From Volutella citrinella (lineage: Eukaryota; Ascomycota; Sordariomycetes; Hypocreales; Nectriaceae), in contig JAWZSP010000003.1 of the NCBI GenBank assembly GCA_034401135.1, forward strand, positions 5,332,001 through 5,396,000: DNA of 64,000 nt, given 5' to 3'. The notes under the pieces are model-generated. The model did no database searches, was not told where the DNA came from, and saw nothing but the letters and a program-made list of their open reading frames with translations. The translations under genes and the position numbers were made by a program. Positions 1-10,377 of this stretch are shown here, one piece after another. The number at the start of each line of letters is the position of its first letter. Position 1 is the first letter of the stretch.

Positions 1-1718
1 CCTTTGTCATTAGCCAAGACCCAATGCTCACAAGAACGCGCCACTCACAGAATCGTAAGTTGATGGGGTAATGGTGGCAACTTTTGGTTGGTGAAGTCGT
101 TCGGCAAAGGAGAGTGATGGCTGCGCCACTCTTCTAAATCGACTTGGAGAGCAGTAGCTTTCATGTAAAAGCTTCCCAAGTCTTGCCTGGTATAGTTGCC
201 ACTATAAAGCTCGGTGAGAATGCGTTCCATAATGAGACAGAGTTCACACAAGCTTCTCATGTTGGAGATTGAGCGCAGAGGCACAGTGCCGTGAGACCAC
301 TCCACGGTAAACGAGGCACAATCAAATGGTTCAAGCTCTTCGTACTCATCCATAAACGAGATGGTCATGTCGGCGTCCAATATGCGAAGGATAGGGGGAC
401 GGCCTTGCAGGAGACACTGTGTTTTATCAAGAACTATCATGATGTCAGTATAGTTTGGGGAAGCGGTTCATGAATCCACATACCATATGCTCCCCAGAAT
501 ACTCGTTTTCTCACTTCCTCGGATTCTTCGCTGTGGTGGTGTGTAGATCGCCCAACTGATCTTGTATGCAATCCGAGATCGATAATCATATTAAATGCAG
601 AGCCTGCGTACAGCCATGATGTGCTGCGCTCGTCGCAGCGAGAGAACAGCGAGACTGCCATTATGAGGAGCGCCTGAATCGTTGTGATTTTGCTCTTGTC
701 GAATTCATCAATCAATAGTTCTCGGAACCTCTTCCGGAATAGCCACCCTGCAGTAGCCTTGTCGCTGGGATCACGACGCACTCCGGTGTGTTTGCTATGT
801 TTTGATGCAGAGTAAAACATGGCATTCAGTAAGAGTTTGGAGAAATAGGGGCCCCCACACGCCATGTCTCTCATGAACAATGGGCGATAGACGATGAGAC
901 CAGTGTGAAGCTGGCGGCTCCAGTAAATTGACAAAAGCTGCCATGCAAGATCCGGCTCGACTCCGTCAAAGTCAAGTGAGTGCGATGCAGCATTGATCTG
1001 TTCAAGTTGACCTGTTCAAGTCAGCGGGCGATGACACTCTGGTGCATCTGGCCTCTCCTTACGTTGCCTCGCAGCCTCCGCAAGCAGAATCGATGCAGTA
1101 TACCGATACTTGGTCTGGAAGTCGGCATCATGACTAGCATTCTCATGCGAAAGCTCGAAAATGGCACTTGTTGGGCCATGATACTCATGGGCTGCACCAT
1201 CCCCTGGAGTTTTCTCTGCCGCTTCTGCTTCTGCTTCTGCTTCTGCTTCGGCGCATTGCTGCGAGAGCTCCTCTGCCGAGCTAGAGTCTGGGCCACCATC
1301 TCGATCCCTGTTAGTAATTGCAGGTAGTGGTGGCCTCGAGCTTGTTGGTAGCGATCGCAGCTGGCGGATTTCCTCCTCCAGAGACTCAATACGCCTGCGA
1401 GTGGGTCTGAATGGGAAATTCGAGTCAACCAAGCAATCTAGCAGTAATACTTCAGTTGGACAGTGCCAGAAATGCTTACCGAGGCTTTTGGCCGAGCACT
1501 GTACGCACACAATCTTGACCCAGGTCGAGACACGGTCGACAGGCGGGTCTTTGCGCATCGCATTTCAGCTGGATATTTCCGCAAGCGTCAGCAACATCCG
1601 ACAAGCATCGCAGACAGACGCGTCATGCATGTGTAGGCTGACCAACCTTCTTGGATCGGCAATGGTCGCAGGCTGTAGCGGTACGCCGACGGGGAGTCTC
1701 CGTGGCCGTGCCGCTCAT
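1..1718 (-). CDS. Zn2Cys6 fungal-specific transcription factor, 3' end outside window
   Basis: Nuclear regulator, probably binding CGG-type sites. Exons read on the minus strand: 1718-1647, 1568-1480, 1406-1063, 1011-484, 433-49, then a GTGAGT donor at 48 whose acceptor lies beyond the window. Exon 1 and 2 together encode the zinc cluster (Cys at about 17, 20, 27, 34, 37, 44; C-X2-C-X6-C-X6-C-X2-C-X6-C), followed by a short acidic coiled coil (RRRIESLEEEIRQL) and an Ala-Glu repeat. The fungal_trans domain follows, with the usual YVLDK...GRPP motif across the exon 4/5 join. Intron 3 has a good CTGAC branch site. If the last donor is not used, the protein stops at base 45. Target genes are unknown; the divergent epimerase at 2145 is the obvious neighbour. 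Confidence 0.85.
1221..1249. repeat. GCTTCT hexamer microsatellite inside a coding exon
   Basis: About five tandem GCTTCT units lie in exon 3 of the minus-strand regulator and encode alternating Ala-Glu. The period is a multiple of three, so changes in copy number would keep frame. Confidence 0.85.
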
Positions 1719-2144
1719 GTCGGGTCGGATTCGGGTGATGAGGTTCCGGCAACGATCACGTTCCGGCAATGTGGATGATGCTGACTTTTTGGACTGCCCA
1801 TGCCCCAGGGCGGAGGGCTAAATCCGTCGCCGCTGCGTTGAAAGGCGCATGGGTCGCATTTCCCCGCATCTTCTCCACAGTCTCCCTCTTGGTGCCTTGG
1901 CCGCATGCGTCTGTTCATGGCCCTGTTGATAACTAACCCTAAACAGCTAGGCAACGTTCACTATACGAGCTGCCCAAGTGGGAAATGGCCCAACAGGATG
2001 TCTTGGGCCCGACCGGTAAACCCCCGCGACGAGGGGCAAGACTGCAACATGACTTGTCGGGAGTCGAATCATCAGGACCGAGGATAAATCAACAAGGGCT
2101 TCCAAGTAGTTCTCGCCCGTGCACCAGTTTATCAAGTCACACCC
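1719..2144. other. divergent intergenic region
   Basis: Shared upstream region of the minus-strand Zn2Cys6 regulator and the plus-strand epimerase. I see no clear TATA box and no coding signal that beats chance; short open frames here are not supported by motifs. Confidence 0.5.
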
Positions 2145-3059
2145 ATGGAATCCCGTGTCATCGTCACAGGCGGTTCCGGCAAGGCTGGCCGCCATGTCAT
2201 CGCCGCTCTTCTCGAAAAAGGCCACCAGGTCCTCAACCTCGATCTCGCCCCCTTGCCAGGCGACTTGGCCGAACGCGTCCACACCATCAAAGTGGACCTG
2301 ACAGACTCTGGGCAGGTCTTCAGTGCTCTGACCTCGCACTTCAGGCTGACCCAGCCCTTCCGAGAGCCGCTATTGCAGGCCCCCTCTGCCGTTGTGCATC
2401 TGGCTGGCTACGCGCGCAACATGCTTGTCCCGGCCAACGAAACATTCAAGGCCAATGTCGTTTCTTCTTTTAATGTTATCGAAGCCGCCGCCAAGCTTGG
2501 GGTCAGGAAGATTATCTTGGCTAGCTCTGTGTGTGTGTACGGCCCTACGTTTGCCGAGGGGGACATGGACTTCGAGTCGTTCCCAATTGACGAGGAATGT
2601 GACACAAATCCCATGGATGACTATTCTATATCTAAAACATGTACTGAAAGGGTGGCGAGAGGCTACGCCCGCAAGTACGGTATTGACATCTACGCTCTAA
2701 GGATCGGGGCCGTCATTGGGCCCGATGAGTATGAGCAGGAGTTCTCCGCATACATTGGGACGCCAGAAAAATGGAATGTACATGGGTGGTCATACACGGA
2801 TGCGAGGGATCTGGGGCTGATGGTGCATCTTGGCATTCAGAAGGGCGGACTTGGTTTTCAGGTATTCAACGCGACGAATGACGACATCACCAATGACTGC
2901 GTATCCACGACAAGCTTCTTGAACAAAGTTGCTCCATCTACTCCCTTTACGCGAGAAATGGGTGAGAGAGAGGCGCCAATGAGTAACAAAAAGATCAAGG
3001 ACTTGCTGGGCTTCAGAGAGGAGCACAATTGGAGAAAGATACTTAACCATACACTGTAG
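2145..3059 (+). CDS. NAD-dependent epimerase/dehydratase (extended SDR)
   Basis: Single-exon protein of 304 residues in the size range of extended short-chain dehydrogenases. Visible: N-terminal nucleotide-binding motif TGGSGKAG at residues 8-15, acidic residue at the end of beta2 (NLDL, about 31-34), catalytic Ser at 127-128, and Y160-x3-K164. The family acts on nucleotide sugars, sugar acids or related carbonyls in the cytosol. The pattern (LASSVCVYG, then SKTCTERVARGYARKYG) recalls uronate-dehydrogenase-like and UDP-sugar-epimerase-like members, so the substrate is unknown. The ATG in a CCCATGG context is used because no motif lies upstream. An MFS sugar permease follows tail to tail, 140 bases away, so a sugar-related role is a reasonable inference. 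It ends in TAG, which shows TAG is a normal stop here. Confidence 0.85.
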   Translation: MESRVIVTGGSGKAGRHVIAALLEKGHQVLNLDLAPLPGDLAERVHTIKVDLTDSGQVFSALTSHFRLTQPFREPLLQAPSAVVHLAGYARNMLVPANETFKANVVSSFNVIEAAAKLGVRKIILASSVCVYGPTFAEGDMDFESFPIDEECDTNPMDDYSISKTCTERVARGYARKYGIDIYALRIGAVIGPDEYEQEFSAYIGTPEKWNVHGWSYTDARDLGLMVHLGIQKGGLGFQVFNATNDDITNDCVSTTSFLNKVAPSTPFTREMGEREAPMSNKKIKDLLGFREEHNWRKILNHTL

Positions 3060-3199
3060 TTGACCATGGAAATGTGGGCTTTGAAGATTGTACATGAGAA
3101 TTAAATCTAATCAGTACTTACAATGCATAGCTATACAGCGGCAATCTTCTGCGACATTTTTTCATGGACACATATATTCCACTACTTAGTAGCACTACA

Positions 3200-4843
3200 C
3201 TAGCCCTGAAAGTCCTTGCGGTCACTATCCTGGAATACTAGCACCTCCGTCTTTGCAAACTTCCTCGTTGGAACCTCATCTTCGAACAGTTTGTCAATCT
3301 CAGCCGTGGTTCGGTCCTTTGTCTCAGGCAGTCGGAAAAAGACCCATACTAACGAAATAGAAGCCAGACCTGCCCACACAAAGCCTGCAAGCCCCTTGAG
3401 GTCCCAGCCGGTGGGGTTGATCATGGCTGGGTTCAGGAAGTTGCCCCCAATGCCCGTGACGAGATAGGCGGATCGAGCCACAGCAATCGATTTGCTTCGC
3501 AGACGAACACTGGGAATCTCGGCCACAACCGTGTAGCATACAGGGCCGACGGTAATGAAGTACACCAGGTTGTTGATCATCAGCACGCCACCAGTAGCCC
3601 AGGCATACGACGCGCCCCCGCGGGGGATGGCAATGAAACCGACAATCATCTCCGTCAGGATCATCAGAGCAAGTCCGTAGATGTACAACTTTCGACGGCC
3701 AACGTGAGCCATGATGAACCACGAGCCCATGGTGCCAAATAGATTCAGCGCCGTCATTCCCAAGCCAAGATTGAACGAGTCTGTTTCTCCAAGTCCAGCC
3801 TGCTGCATGAAGTAGGTAAGCTGGGACGAAAAGAATGTTCCACATGTGACTTGGCAAATCCAGGCGCACATGGAGATTTCTGTTCGACGGAGATTGGTAC
3901 CCTTGACGAGATCCTGATAACGAGTGCCGTCTCCGTCTTGCAGTCTCATTTCGTGCTGGTTGGTCAACATCATCATGCGTAGCGTATTATCCAGCTCTTC
4001 TTCAGACACCTCCTTGGTTGCGAGTCTTCGAAGGGCTTTTCGGGCGGCTTCTGGCTTGTTCTTGCGGATGAGCCACCATGGCGATTCAGGAGCAAAAACA
4101 ACCGCAATAGCGATCGGGGGGATCCACGCCCACTGAGTTGCAAAGGGAATGCGATAGGCCCATTCGCTTTTGATGGTGAGGCAAGCTCTCAGAACACCGA
4201 CAGCAACGAACTGGCCAATGGCCCAGCAGAGGTTGATGTAAGTCGTGAGGAGAGGGCGGAGAGCAGTGGGAGCAACATCAGCCGCATAGGTGCTCGCCAT
4301 GCCTTGGAACATTCCCCATGGAACACCCGTGATGAGCTGTCCGAAGAAGAGCATGAGAACGTTCTGGGAGAAAAAGGTAAGGAAGATCGCAGCTCCGATA
4401 CTGGCCAGACCAATGCCCATGGAGATGCGAAAGCCCCACCACTCAACCAGAAAGCCAACCAGAGCGAGACCAACGATTCCGCCGACGGAAGATATGATGT
4501 TCAAAAGGGACTGCCAGACAACGGACAGCTGGTGATCGCCATTGGCGAGCCGGTGGCCGTACTTTTGACGAAACTGAGGAAGCGAGTAAAAGTTGCTCAT
4601 CAGGTACATATCGTAGCCTTCCATGACGATTGCCAGAGAAATTAGGGCCGAGAATATCATGGCGTTTCGATAGAGTCTTATGGTTTCCAAGATGGATCTG
4701 TCATGTTCGAGTTTCGTAGCGGTTCGAGCAGCGTGGAGGTTGTCCGAGTCTTCGGCAATCAAGGCATCGTCGATGACTTCGATGTCGGTGCGGGGGGCAT
4801 GTTCATCATGAACAGTGCCCTCCTTCTTTGCAGGACCGGACAT
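3200..4843 (-). CDS. MFS sugar transporter (alpha-glucoside/maltose permease-like)
   Basis: Intronless 547-residue membrane permease of the major facilitator sugar-porter family. A hydrophilic N-terminus of about 60 residues is followed by twelve predicted hydrophobic segments. Family hallmarks are visible: EGYDMYLMSNFYSLPQF after TM1, VGFLVEWWGFR between TM2 and TM3, PESPWWLIRKNKPEAARKAL before the central loop, a loop with VxxxxxQVTCGTFFSSQLTYF in TM7, and PETKDRTTAEID after TM12. These features match fungal MAL/MPH-type alpha-glucoside:H+ symporters. It probably imports a di- or oligosaccharide across the plasma membrane (inference; substrate not readable). The start is the first Met and fits the family's N-terminal length. 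Tail to tail with the epimerase. Confidence 0.9.
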   Translation of the reverse strand: MSGPAKKEGTVHDEHAPRTDIEVIDDALIAEDSDNLHAARTATKLEHDRSILETIRLYRNAMIFSALISLAIVMEGYDMYLMSNFYSLPQFRQKYGHRLANGDHQLSVVWQSLLNIISSVGGIVGLALVGFLVEWWGFRISMGIGLASIGAAIFLTFFSQNVLMLFFGQLITGVPWGMFQGMASTYAADVAPTALRPLLTTYINLCWAIGQFVAVGVLRACLTIKSEWAYRIPFATQWAWIPPIAIAVVFAPESPWWLIRKNKPEAARKALRRLATKEVSEEELDNTLRMMMLTNQHEMRLQDGDGTRYQDLVKGTNLRRTEISMCAWICQVTCGTFFSSQLTYFMQQAGLGETDSFNLGLGMTALNLFGTMGSWFIMAHVGRRKLYIYGLALMILTEMIVGFIAIPRGGASYAWATGGVLMINNLVYFITVGPVCYTVVAEIPSVRLRSKSIAVARSAYLVTGIGGNFLNPAMINPTGWDLKGLAGFVWAGLASISLVWVFFRLPETKDRTTAEIDKLFEDEVPTRKFAKTEVLVFQDSDRKDFQG

Positions 4844-5454
4844 GGCTAATAACAGGTAGATGAGAATTGACTGAGAAGATGTGGGCGATGATGAGATGGA
4901 TGGGATAGGGAAGAAGTCTGGGAGGTGCTCTGTATTTATGTCTATGGTCCTTGGGAAGAAAAAAATGCCCCCTCACGCTAAGTCTCTTCCTGGTTCCCAG
5001 GTTCCCAGGTTCTTGGGTTCACGCACCACCATCCCATGTTACGACCCTTGGCATGTAGTATTGTCGTAGCATCGGCATCAGATGATTGGAACCGTCTGCT
5101 TGTTCCATGGCTCTCCGATGCATGCAAGACCGCTCTGGATCCATCATCCGGGGTGCGGGGAGACATCTGGGGAACAAGCTGGGGAATGAAGCTGTGGAGT
5201 GGGATGCGTGGAGACTCCCAGCGACTGGGCTGGCTCGCTTAGTTTGATGGCCCCATCTGTGTAATCTGCACCCATTCGCCAAGCCAAAGTGGAGTGCTGC
5301 GCTGGTAGGTTGTGTTCCGACGGGAGCAGCCATTCCGGTCCAATCAAAGCAGTAATATCAGTGCTTATCATCGGCCTTCTTCCCTTCCTCGTTGCTTCAG
5401 CGTAGTGCTGGTTGGTCTTATGCGCCAAGAAGCCGCTCGGGCCCAGAGTGTTCG

Positions 5455-5577
5455 GTCGCAAGGTCGTTCTCATCACAGACTGTTCTTCCGGGGGGTATTG
5501 AAACCGCTCGGGCGATAAAGGCTAGCAGGGCCACCGTGTTTATTACTGCCTGCAATCTGGAGAAGGTTCGACAGGAG
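5455..5577 (+). pseudogene. SDR gene fragment, relic of a paralogue of the 7401 gene
   Basis: About 120 bases align with 7507-7630, the nucleotide-binding start of the intact SDR. The shared stretches include AAGGTCGTTCTCATCACA, CTGTTCTTCCGGG and GCCACCGTGTTT. Every clear transition relative to the intact copy goes from G:C to A:T (for example gatgaag to gataaag, tttgtcac to tttattac), several at CpA/TpG. A short indel in the glycine-rich loop changes frame. No other part of an SDR is recognisable around it, so it is a dead remnant of a duplication. The bias resembles RIP, but relatedness to this particular gene rather than an unseen paralogue is inference. Confidence 0.75.
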
Positions 5578-5615
5578 GCATGCTAATAAGGGCGAGCGAC
5601 CATAGGCAACACCTC

Positions 5616-5681
5616 GCCTTTACGACTGCGCCTGCCTTCTTAGCTGTGCCTGCCTTTACGACTGTGCCTCTCTGAGCTGTC
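5616..5681. repeat. two-unit imperfect tandem repeat
   Basis: Two adjacent copies of a unit of roughly 32 bases sharing GCCTTTACGACTG, then GCCT and AGCTGT. It is non-coding. The next downstream gene starts 300 bases away. Confidence 0.6.
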
Positions 5682-5985
5682 AGATAAATACGTAAAAATT
5701 GAGCAATCCGCAGAAAAAGTAGGGCATAGACTACGTACAATATCCAGAGGGGCAGAGGCACTTTATCATGCCTCCGAAGTGACTGCTGACAACTGAGTTG
5801 ACTAAACCTAAAACAGTCAAGGCCGGTCAGCATCCTGCATTCAGCGGGCCACCATCAGCATCAGGCTGTTCAGACATCATATTTCCCGATTGGCGCAAAG
5901 CCTGTCAGCAAGGTCAAGTGATAACTAGACTCCCTCTGCCTTCCCCTGGTCATCAGGATTATCGCTACTGCAACATTACTCGACC

Positions 5986-6998
5986 ATGGCCTTATTCCAG
6001 ATCTTCAGGCTAGTCCCTGTGGGAGATGAAGTAGGTAATGCCCACATGCAGCCAACGTCCGTCTTTCGCTCACATGGCTTCCCTAGGTTCGCCCCGAGAC
6101 AGACGAGTGGGCGGGTCTGAGCGATGCAAAGGAAAGGAGGAAGCGACAGAACAGAATCAACAAGCGAGCTGCGCGTGAGTATAATCTCGAGTGCATGGGG
6201 GGTGATACTGATGTGCGACACGAAGGACGGCGACAGAGACTCAATGCTGCGCAAGACGACGAAGACAGCTTATCTAGGACGTTGAGACTTACTGCCGGAT
6301 CAAAGACGGGTGGGCCTGTTGATGCCCTCACGATTAGTGTCAATCCGAACCCTGTATACTTTCCCCTGACGCGAGACGCGCAGCTCTTGCATGTCATATC
6401 CGTCAACGTCTCCCGCGCCATTCTCACAAACTATTTTATCATCGCTGCGGTTCCGCGGACTGCATCTCATTTCTGCGAAGGACTCAGCGTCTTTCGCTTG
6501 TCTCCGGCCGTGGAAAGCGACGTACTACCGTCTGAACCGCCAGTAGCCAACCTGCCGCCCGCGCTTCTGCCTACGTGGATCCAGCAAGAAATTCCACATC
6601 CAGGTTGGGTCGACCTGTTTCCCTCGCCACAACTACGAGACAACATCATTCTAGCACTGGAGACGGATAGCTTTGACGAGGAGGCGTTCTTGATGGACTT
6701 GGTGGGTGAAGCGTACGATAGCCTCTGTGGTGATGATCATTGCCATGACCCACCGACAATAGAAGATGGTGGACAGACTAGTGGCTCCGAGGCAAAGTCA
6801 GATTCATGCAAAAGGCCCTGGATAAGAGAGGCCGGCTTGGTTTCATGGTCTGATCCATGGCAAATATCTGGGTGGGAGGTGACCGGTCCGTTTGCGGAGA
6901 AGTGGTCGTTTCTATTGCGCGAGTGTCCTGATGTGCTCGGGGCAGCAAACAAATGGAGAGAAATACGAGATGAAGACCCATTGGCTGTCAGGATTTGA
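5986..6998 (+). CDS. bZIP transcription factor with DUF3425 domain
   Basis: Three exons inferred: 5986-6030, 6087-6174 and 6226-6998, giving 301 residues in one open frame (906 bases). The second join creates a basic region with ERRKRQNRINKRAARRRQR at about residues 31-49, the degenerate bZIP type usual in DUF3425 proteins. The C-terminal domain shows the family's landmarks: LLHVISVNVSRAI, WIQQEIPHPGWVDLFPSP, and near the end SWSDPWQISGWEVTGPFAEKW. A leucine zipper is weak, as is common in this family. It is probably nuclear and binds DNA as a dimer. The start ATG has a CGACCATGG context; intron 1 (GTAGGT donor) is the least certain join. If only the last exon is read, the basic region is lost. 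Confidence 0.75.
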
Positions 6999-7400
6999 CT
7001 CGGAAATAGAGCAAGATACGTAATTGAATTGCGGCGACGCTCTAGACATACCGACTTCAAGAAATACCATGTTCACGAGCGGCTGCCTTGGTTGGCTCTC
7101 ACTGTGGCAGCGCAACAAGGAGGCCGGGTCGCAGATCAATGACTCCGCTCAAGACGGAGTGTGATCTATCTAACCGGAAATGGTGAAAGTAGCTGACATC
7201 TGGCTTTGGGCTGCCAACATGTGTAAAGCCGCTATGTCCGGCCCCGTGCCCCAGCGGCCCAACCTCGAGACCGCTATCAGAGTTTGTATAAAGCTCCCAA
7301 AAACCTTCTCATGTCTTTGGGATTTCTGACGAACAAGACCAAGCCTTTTTATTCTCGCTTTGCTCATCTTATCCTGCACAAGCTACAACATTGTTTCACC
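6999..7400. other. promoter region of the SDR at 7401
   Basis: Non-coding gap. A TATAAA at 7287-7292 sits about 110 bases before the SDR start. An open frame in register with the SDR begins at 7284, inside the TATA region, so the longer start is unlikely. Confidence 0.6.
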
Positions 7401-8402
7401 ATGAACCCTCCCAAGACTTCTCCATACGCCGAGGCCCATCTCAAGTCCAATGGCCCTGGCGATGCGCGTCCTACCGCCATGCAAATCGTACGGGACGAGA
7501 AAAGAGAGGGTGACCTGATCGGCAAGGTCGTTCTCATCACAGGCTGTTCTTCCGGGCTGGGCGTCGAGACCGCCCGGGCGATGAAGGCCACTGGCGCCAC
7601 CGTGTTTGTCACTGCCCGCAATCTGGACAAGGCCCGACTGGCCCTTGGCGATATTCTGGACGACCAACAAGTGAAGCTCCTCAGGCTGGATTTGGAGTCA
7701 TTCGATAGCGTTCGTTCTTGCGCCGCCGAGTTCAAGTCCAAGAGCAACAGCCTCAACATCTTGATCGAGAACGCCGGCATTCGTGGAGTCCCCGAAGGCA
7801 AGACCAAGGACGGATTCGAGCTCCACTGGGGGACGAACCACCTCGCGCATCTCCTCCTGTTAGATCTCCTGAAGCCGATGCTTCTACGATCAACCTCTCC
7901 GGGGTTTCAGTCGCGGGTTGTGATTGTATCCTCAACGGCCCATCGCAACGGCCCAATGAATATGGACAATATGCGCGAAGTCAAACAGCCCTACGACCCA
8001 CTCCTGGCGTATGGGCAGAGCAAACTGGGCAACTTGTACGTCGCCAATGAGATTGAGAGGCGATATGGATCTCAGGGCCTCCATGCGTGGAGCGTTCACC
8101 CTGGTGGCATTAGGACTGGTCTCCAGAGGCCGAGTCTCCACGACGCACTCATGGTTTTTCGATGCGGCATCTTTGCCACGATGAAGATCATGATGAACCC
8201 TGAGCAGGGGGCGTCCACATCGGTCTGGGCGGCTGTAAGTCGGGAGCTGGAGGGAAGAGGGGGGAGGTATCTGGAACGCAACCAGGTGAGCCGGCCGGCG
8301 AGGAAAGGGTATCTGCCTATTGAGTCAGGTCATGAAGCGTGGGCCTATGATGAAGAGACTGCCAAGAAGGTCTACGATGTATCACTGGCGCTGGTTCAGT
8401 AG
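7401..8402 (+). CDS. short-chain dehydrogenase/reductase, retinol-dehydrogenase/WWOX-like
   Basis: Single exon, 333 residues from the ATG at 7401 (CACCATGA context, downstream of a TATA box). Classical SDR motifs: TGCSSGLG at residues 47-54, ENAG at 123-126 (usually NNAG), catalytic Ser at 177-178 in VIVSS, Y204-x3-K208, and HPGGIRTGL after it. The roughly 40-residue N-terminal extension before the Rossmann fold is typical of fungal retinol-dehydrogenase-like members. It should use NAD(P)(H) to oxidise or reduce an alcohol/ketone; the substrate is unknown. A mutated fragment of a paralogue lies 1.9 kb upstream. Neighbours do not form an obvious pathway. Confidence 0.9.
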   Translation: MNPPKTSPYAEAHLKSNGPGDARPTAMQIVRDEKREGDLIGKVVLITGCSSGLGVETARAMKATGATVFVTARNLDKARLALGDILDDQQVKLLRLDLESFDSVRSCAAEFKSKSNSLNILIENAGIRGVPEGKTKDGFELHWGTNHLAHLLLLDLLKPMLLRSTSPGFQSRVVIVSSTAHRNGPMNMDNMREVKQPYDPLLAYGQSKLGNLYVANEIERRYGSQGLHAWSVHPGGIRTGLQRPSLHDALMVFRCGIFATMKIMMNPEQGASTSVWAAVSRELEGRGGRYLERNQVSRPARKGYLPIESGHEAWAYDEETAKKVYDVSLALVQ

Positions 8403-8717
8403 GGAGTGGGTCTTGGATCAATCACATTTAGGATATTGCTCATGGAATGATGGATTGCATTATTATATATGCGTGTAACAGCTTGGCAGGTGTCTCTATG
8501 TATCCTAGACAATTTAAAGGCCAATTTTTACTTATCTTTGAATCTGCTCGAGCACTCAATGCGATTGTGAACGGAAACAGGTTGAAGGAACAGTGTGCTC
8601 ATGCCCAGAGCCAAGGTCGTCTTACAGATCCATGCACTGGCAACAGTACCACCCGCTCCCCTTTAGTATTATGACATGTTAGCTGAATCCAGTCGGTTTT
8701 GCTTTGCGACAAGCTAC

Positions 8718-8947
8718 TTAGGCCTCGTACGTCTTGGATGTAAAACTACGCGATGGGAATCAGTATGTGATGCCTTAGTATGCGTGTAGGAGCTTACCCA
8801 GCCCTCTTTGCACTCAGGCTCTGGAAGCCACATCGGCTGGCATGCTCTGATCAATCCCTTTGCTGTACAATACTGATCTCTGTTACATTCCGAAGCTGCT
8901 GCAGAAGCGCCAACCAAGGCGGCCACAAGAGAAACGGCAAACTTCAT
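8718..8947 (-). CDS. small secreted cysteine-containing protein
   Basis: Exon 1 (8947-8798) encodes 50 residues: a signal peptide (MKFAVSLVAALVGASAAA, cleavage likely after Ala18) and a short mature part with Cys at 21, 27, 36 and 46 ending KEGW. A GTAAGC donor follows. Two acceptors are possible: at 8724 (exon 2 adds Ala and stops, total about 51 residues; used for the end given) or at 8746 (adds about 45 residues and runs further down). A TATA-like AT run lies about 90 bases upstream on the same strand. No family was recognised. Size, secretion signal and four cysteines fit a secreted effector-like or antimicrobial-type peptide, but that is inference only. Confidence 0.55.
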
Positions 8948-9033
8948 CGTTGTAGTTCGAGCGTGCTGTGATTGCGTTTCGACGGATGGTGAAAGGAGGG
9001 AGTGGCATCAACAAGCCGCGGTGGTCGTTGGCT

Positions 9034-9046
9034 ATATATTTATAAC
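9034..9046 (-). promoter_or_regulatory. TATA-like element of the small secreted protein gene
   Basis: On the minus strand this reads TATAAATATATAG, about 90 bases before the ATG at 8947. The distance is right for a fungal core promoter. Confidence 0.5.
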
Positions 9047-10290
9047 CTCAGAGTATTGCAAGAACAGCCAAAGTAAAGATTCTGGATACGTCCATGCATC
9101 CGTATGAATGGTGGTACGATGTGCCAATATGGAGGACGGACCTTTTGTTTTTAGCCTAACGAATGAATAGTGCGCGCTGCAGTCAGCGTTACACTGCTCT
9201 GGGCGTTGGGAGTGGAATACGAGGATGCAAGCATGATGATCAACGGCACGTGTTCTAGGAATATGCGTCGGGATCGAAAGTAGTTGCATTATGCGTAGCG
9301 TCATGGGGCGTTATGTTCGTACTCGGGCAGAATTGTGGTTGCACCATGTCAGCTTCGGGTCGTCGCGTGTGGGATTGATGGACAACGCTTTCCCCCATTC
9401 CAGCTCTATTCTGCGATTCCGATGCTTGGCAGAAAATGGCTTGTCATTGCGGCTTATAAACAAGAGGCACGGCCAAGTACAAGACGCGATTGTGGCTCGC
9501 CGGGTCTAATGTGGCTAGTGAAGATACCACCAAGCCATAGCCCATGATCGGTCAATCTAGCGACCTACTTAATTTTGTTCCCAAGTGCGCGTTGGATACA
9601 GTTGGGTTGCATCTGAGATCTGTGTGTTTGCAGATTTTCTCATTTCCATTGATGGTGTAGACTGTCCCTTCCCACGTCTCTTCGCGGCCTGTCATTATCC
9701 ATTTTGCGCCTAAATACAAGTTCTTTCCCTTCTATTTACTAGGTAAATGGAAATATTGGCTAGTCCAGTAACCCGTAAAGGGATCTGGACTCGCCTATTA
9801 TCGGAAATTTGTCGAGCGCAGCGCTCAGCACTCGTAGAAGCGAGACCGAGAGAACTAGCAAAATAAGGTTCATGCTTCAGGCCATGAAACGCTGATGCGC
9901 ACCACTCGGACATTTGGCTACTCCACTGCTCGGCTGAGCTGGGCCGAGAACGAGCCTCGAGGCCTCACTTTGCGACCGATTGGGGAGACTGCCCTATTTT
10001 CCACCTCTTACGTGAGCAGCTTCCTTGGCTAAGTGAGGCCACGGACATCAGCCTGTGTCCCACGGCGCGGAGGTCTGTGCTGGTTTAAAAGTGGCATACG
10101 GATCATGGGTGGACCTGGGCTAACCGGATGGAACCCCAGGATCCGACGCTTCCGTATTCTCAAAACGGCTTGTATCCTAAGTGGTGGAAAATCGCCTATT
10201 GTAGGCGACGGACCGAGACCAATACTATCAACAGGGGATGGTTGGCTGGCTCGTATTGGTATTGGCAGGCGAATGGTCGAGTTGCTGGCA

Positions 10291-10300
10291 AATATATATT
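10291..10300 (+). promoter_or_regulatory. TATA-like element of the GH12 gene
   Basis: AATATATATT about 80 bases before the GH12 start codon. A GGCTAA motif near 10116, like the XlnR/XYR1 core used by fungal glycanase genes, lies farther upstream, but such a short motif could occur by chance. Confidence 0.45.
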
Positions 10301-10377
10301 ACATACCATCACCTATGGTTTCTCCCCCAGCTACTGTACACTCAGCCTCCACGTCGCTCGCTCTACACTCCATCGCT

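Larger units (their letters stand above)
4844..5985. other. intergenic region with promoter, SDR relic and short repeat
   Basis: Upstream of the sugar permease and of the bZIP gene. It holds the SDR relic at 5455-5577 and a two-unit tandem repeat at 5616-5681, described separately. The rest (4844-5454 and 5682-5985) shows no recognisable gene; several short frames lack motifs. Confidence 0.6.
8948..10377. other. long intergenic region
   Basis: About 1.4 kb between the secreted-protein gene and the GH12 gene. Candidate TATA elements lie at both ends (9034-9046 for the minus-strand gene, 10291-10300 for GH12). Open frames here show no motif; nothing else recognised. Confidence 0.55.

Noticed and set aside
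1016..1558. Antisense open frames overlapping the first regulator
   Set aside because: Overlapping frames on the opposite strand lack motifs and are expected shadows of the coding exons.
7284..7400. Longer start for the SDR gene
   Set aside because: It begins inside the likely TATA box and adds residues with no family match.
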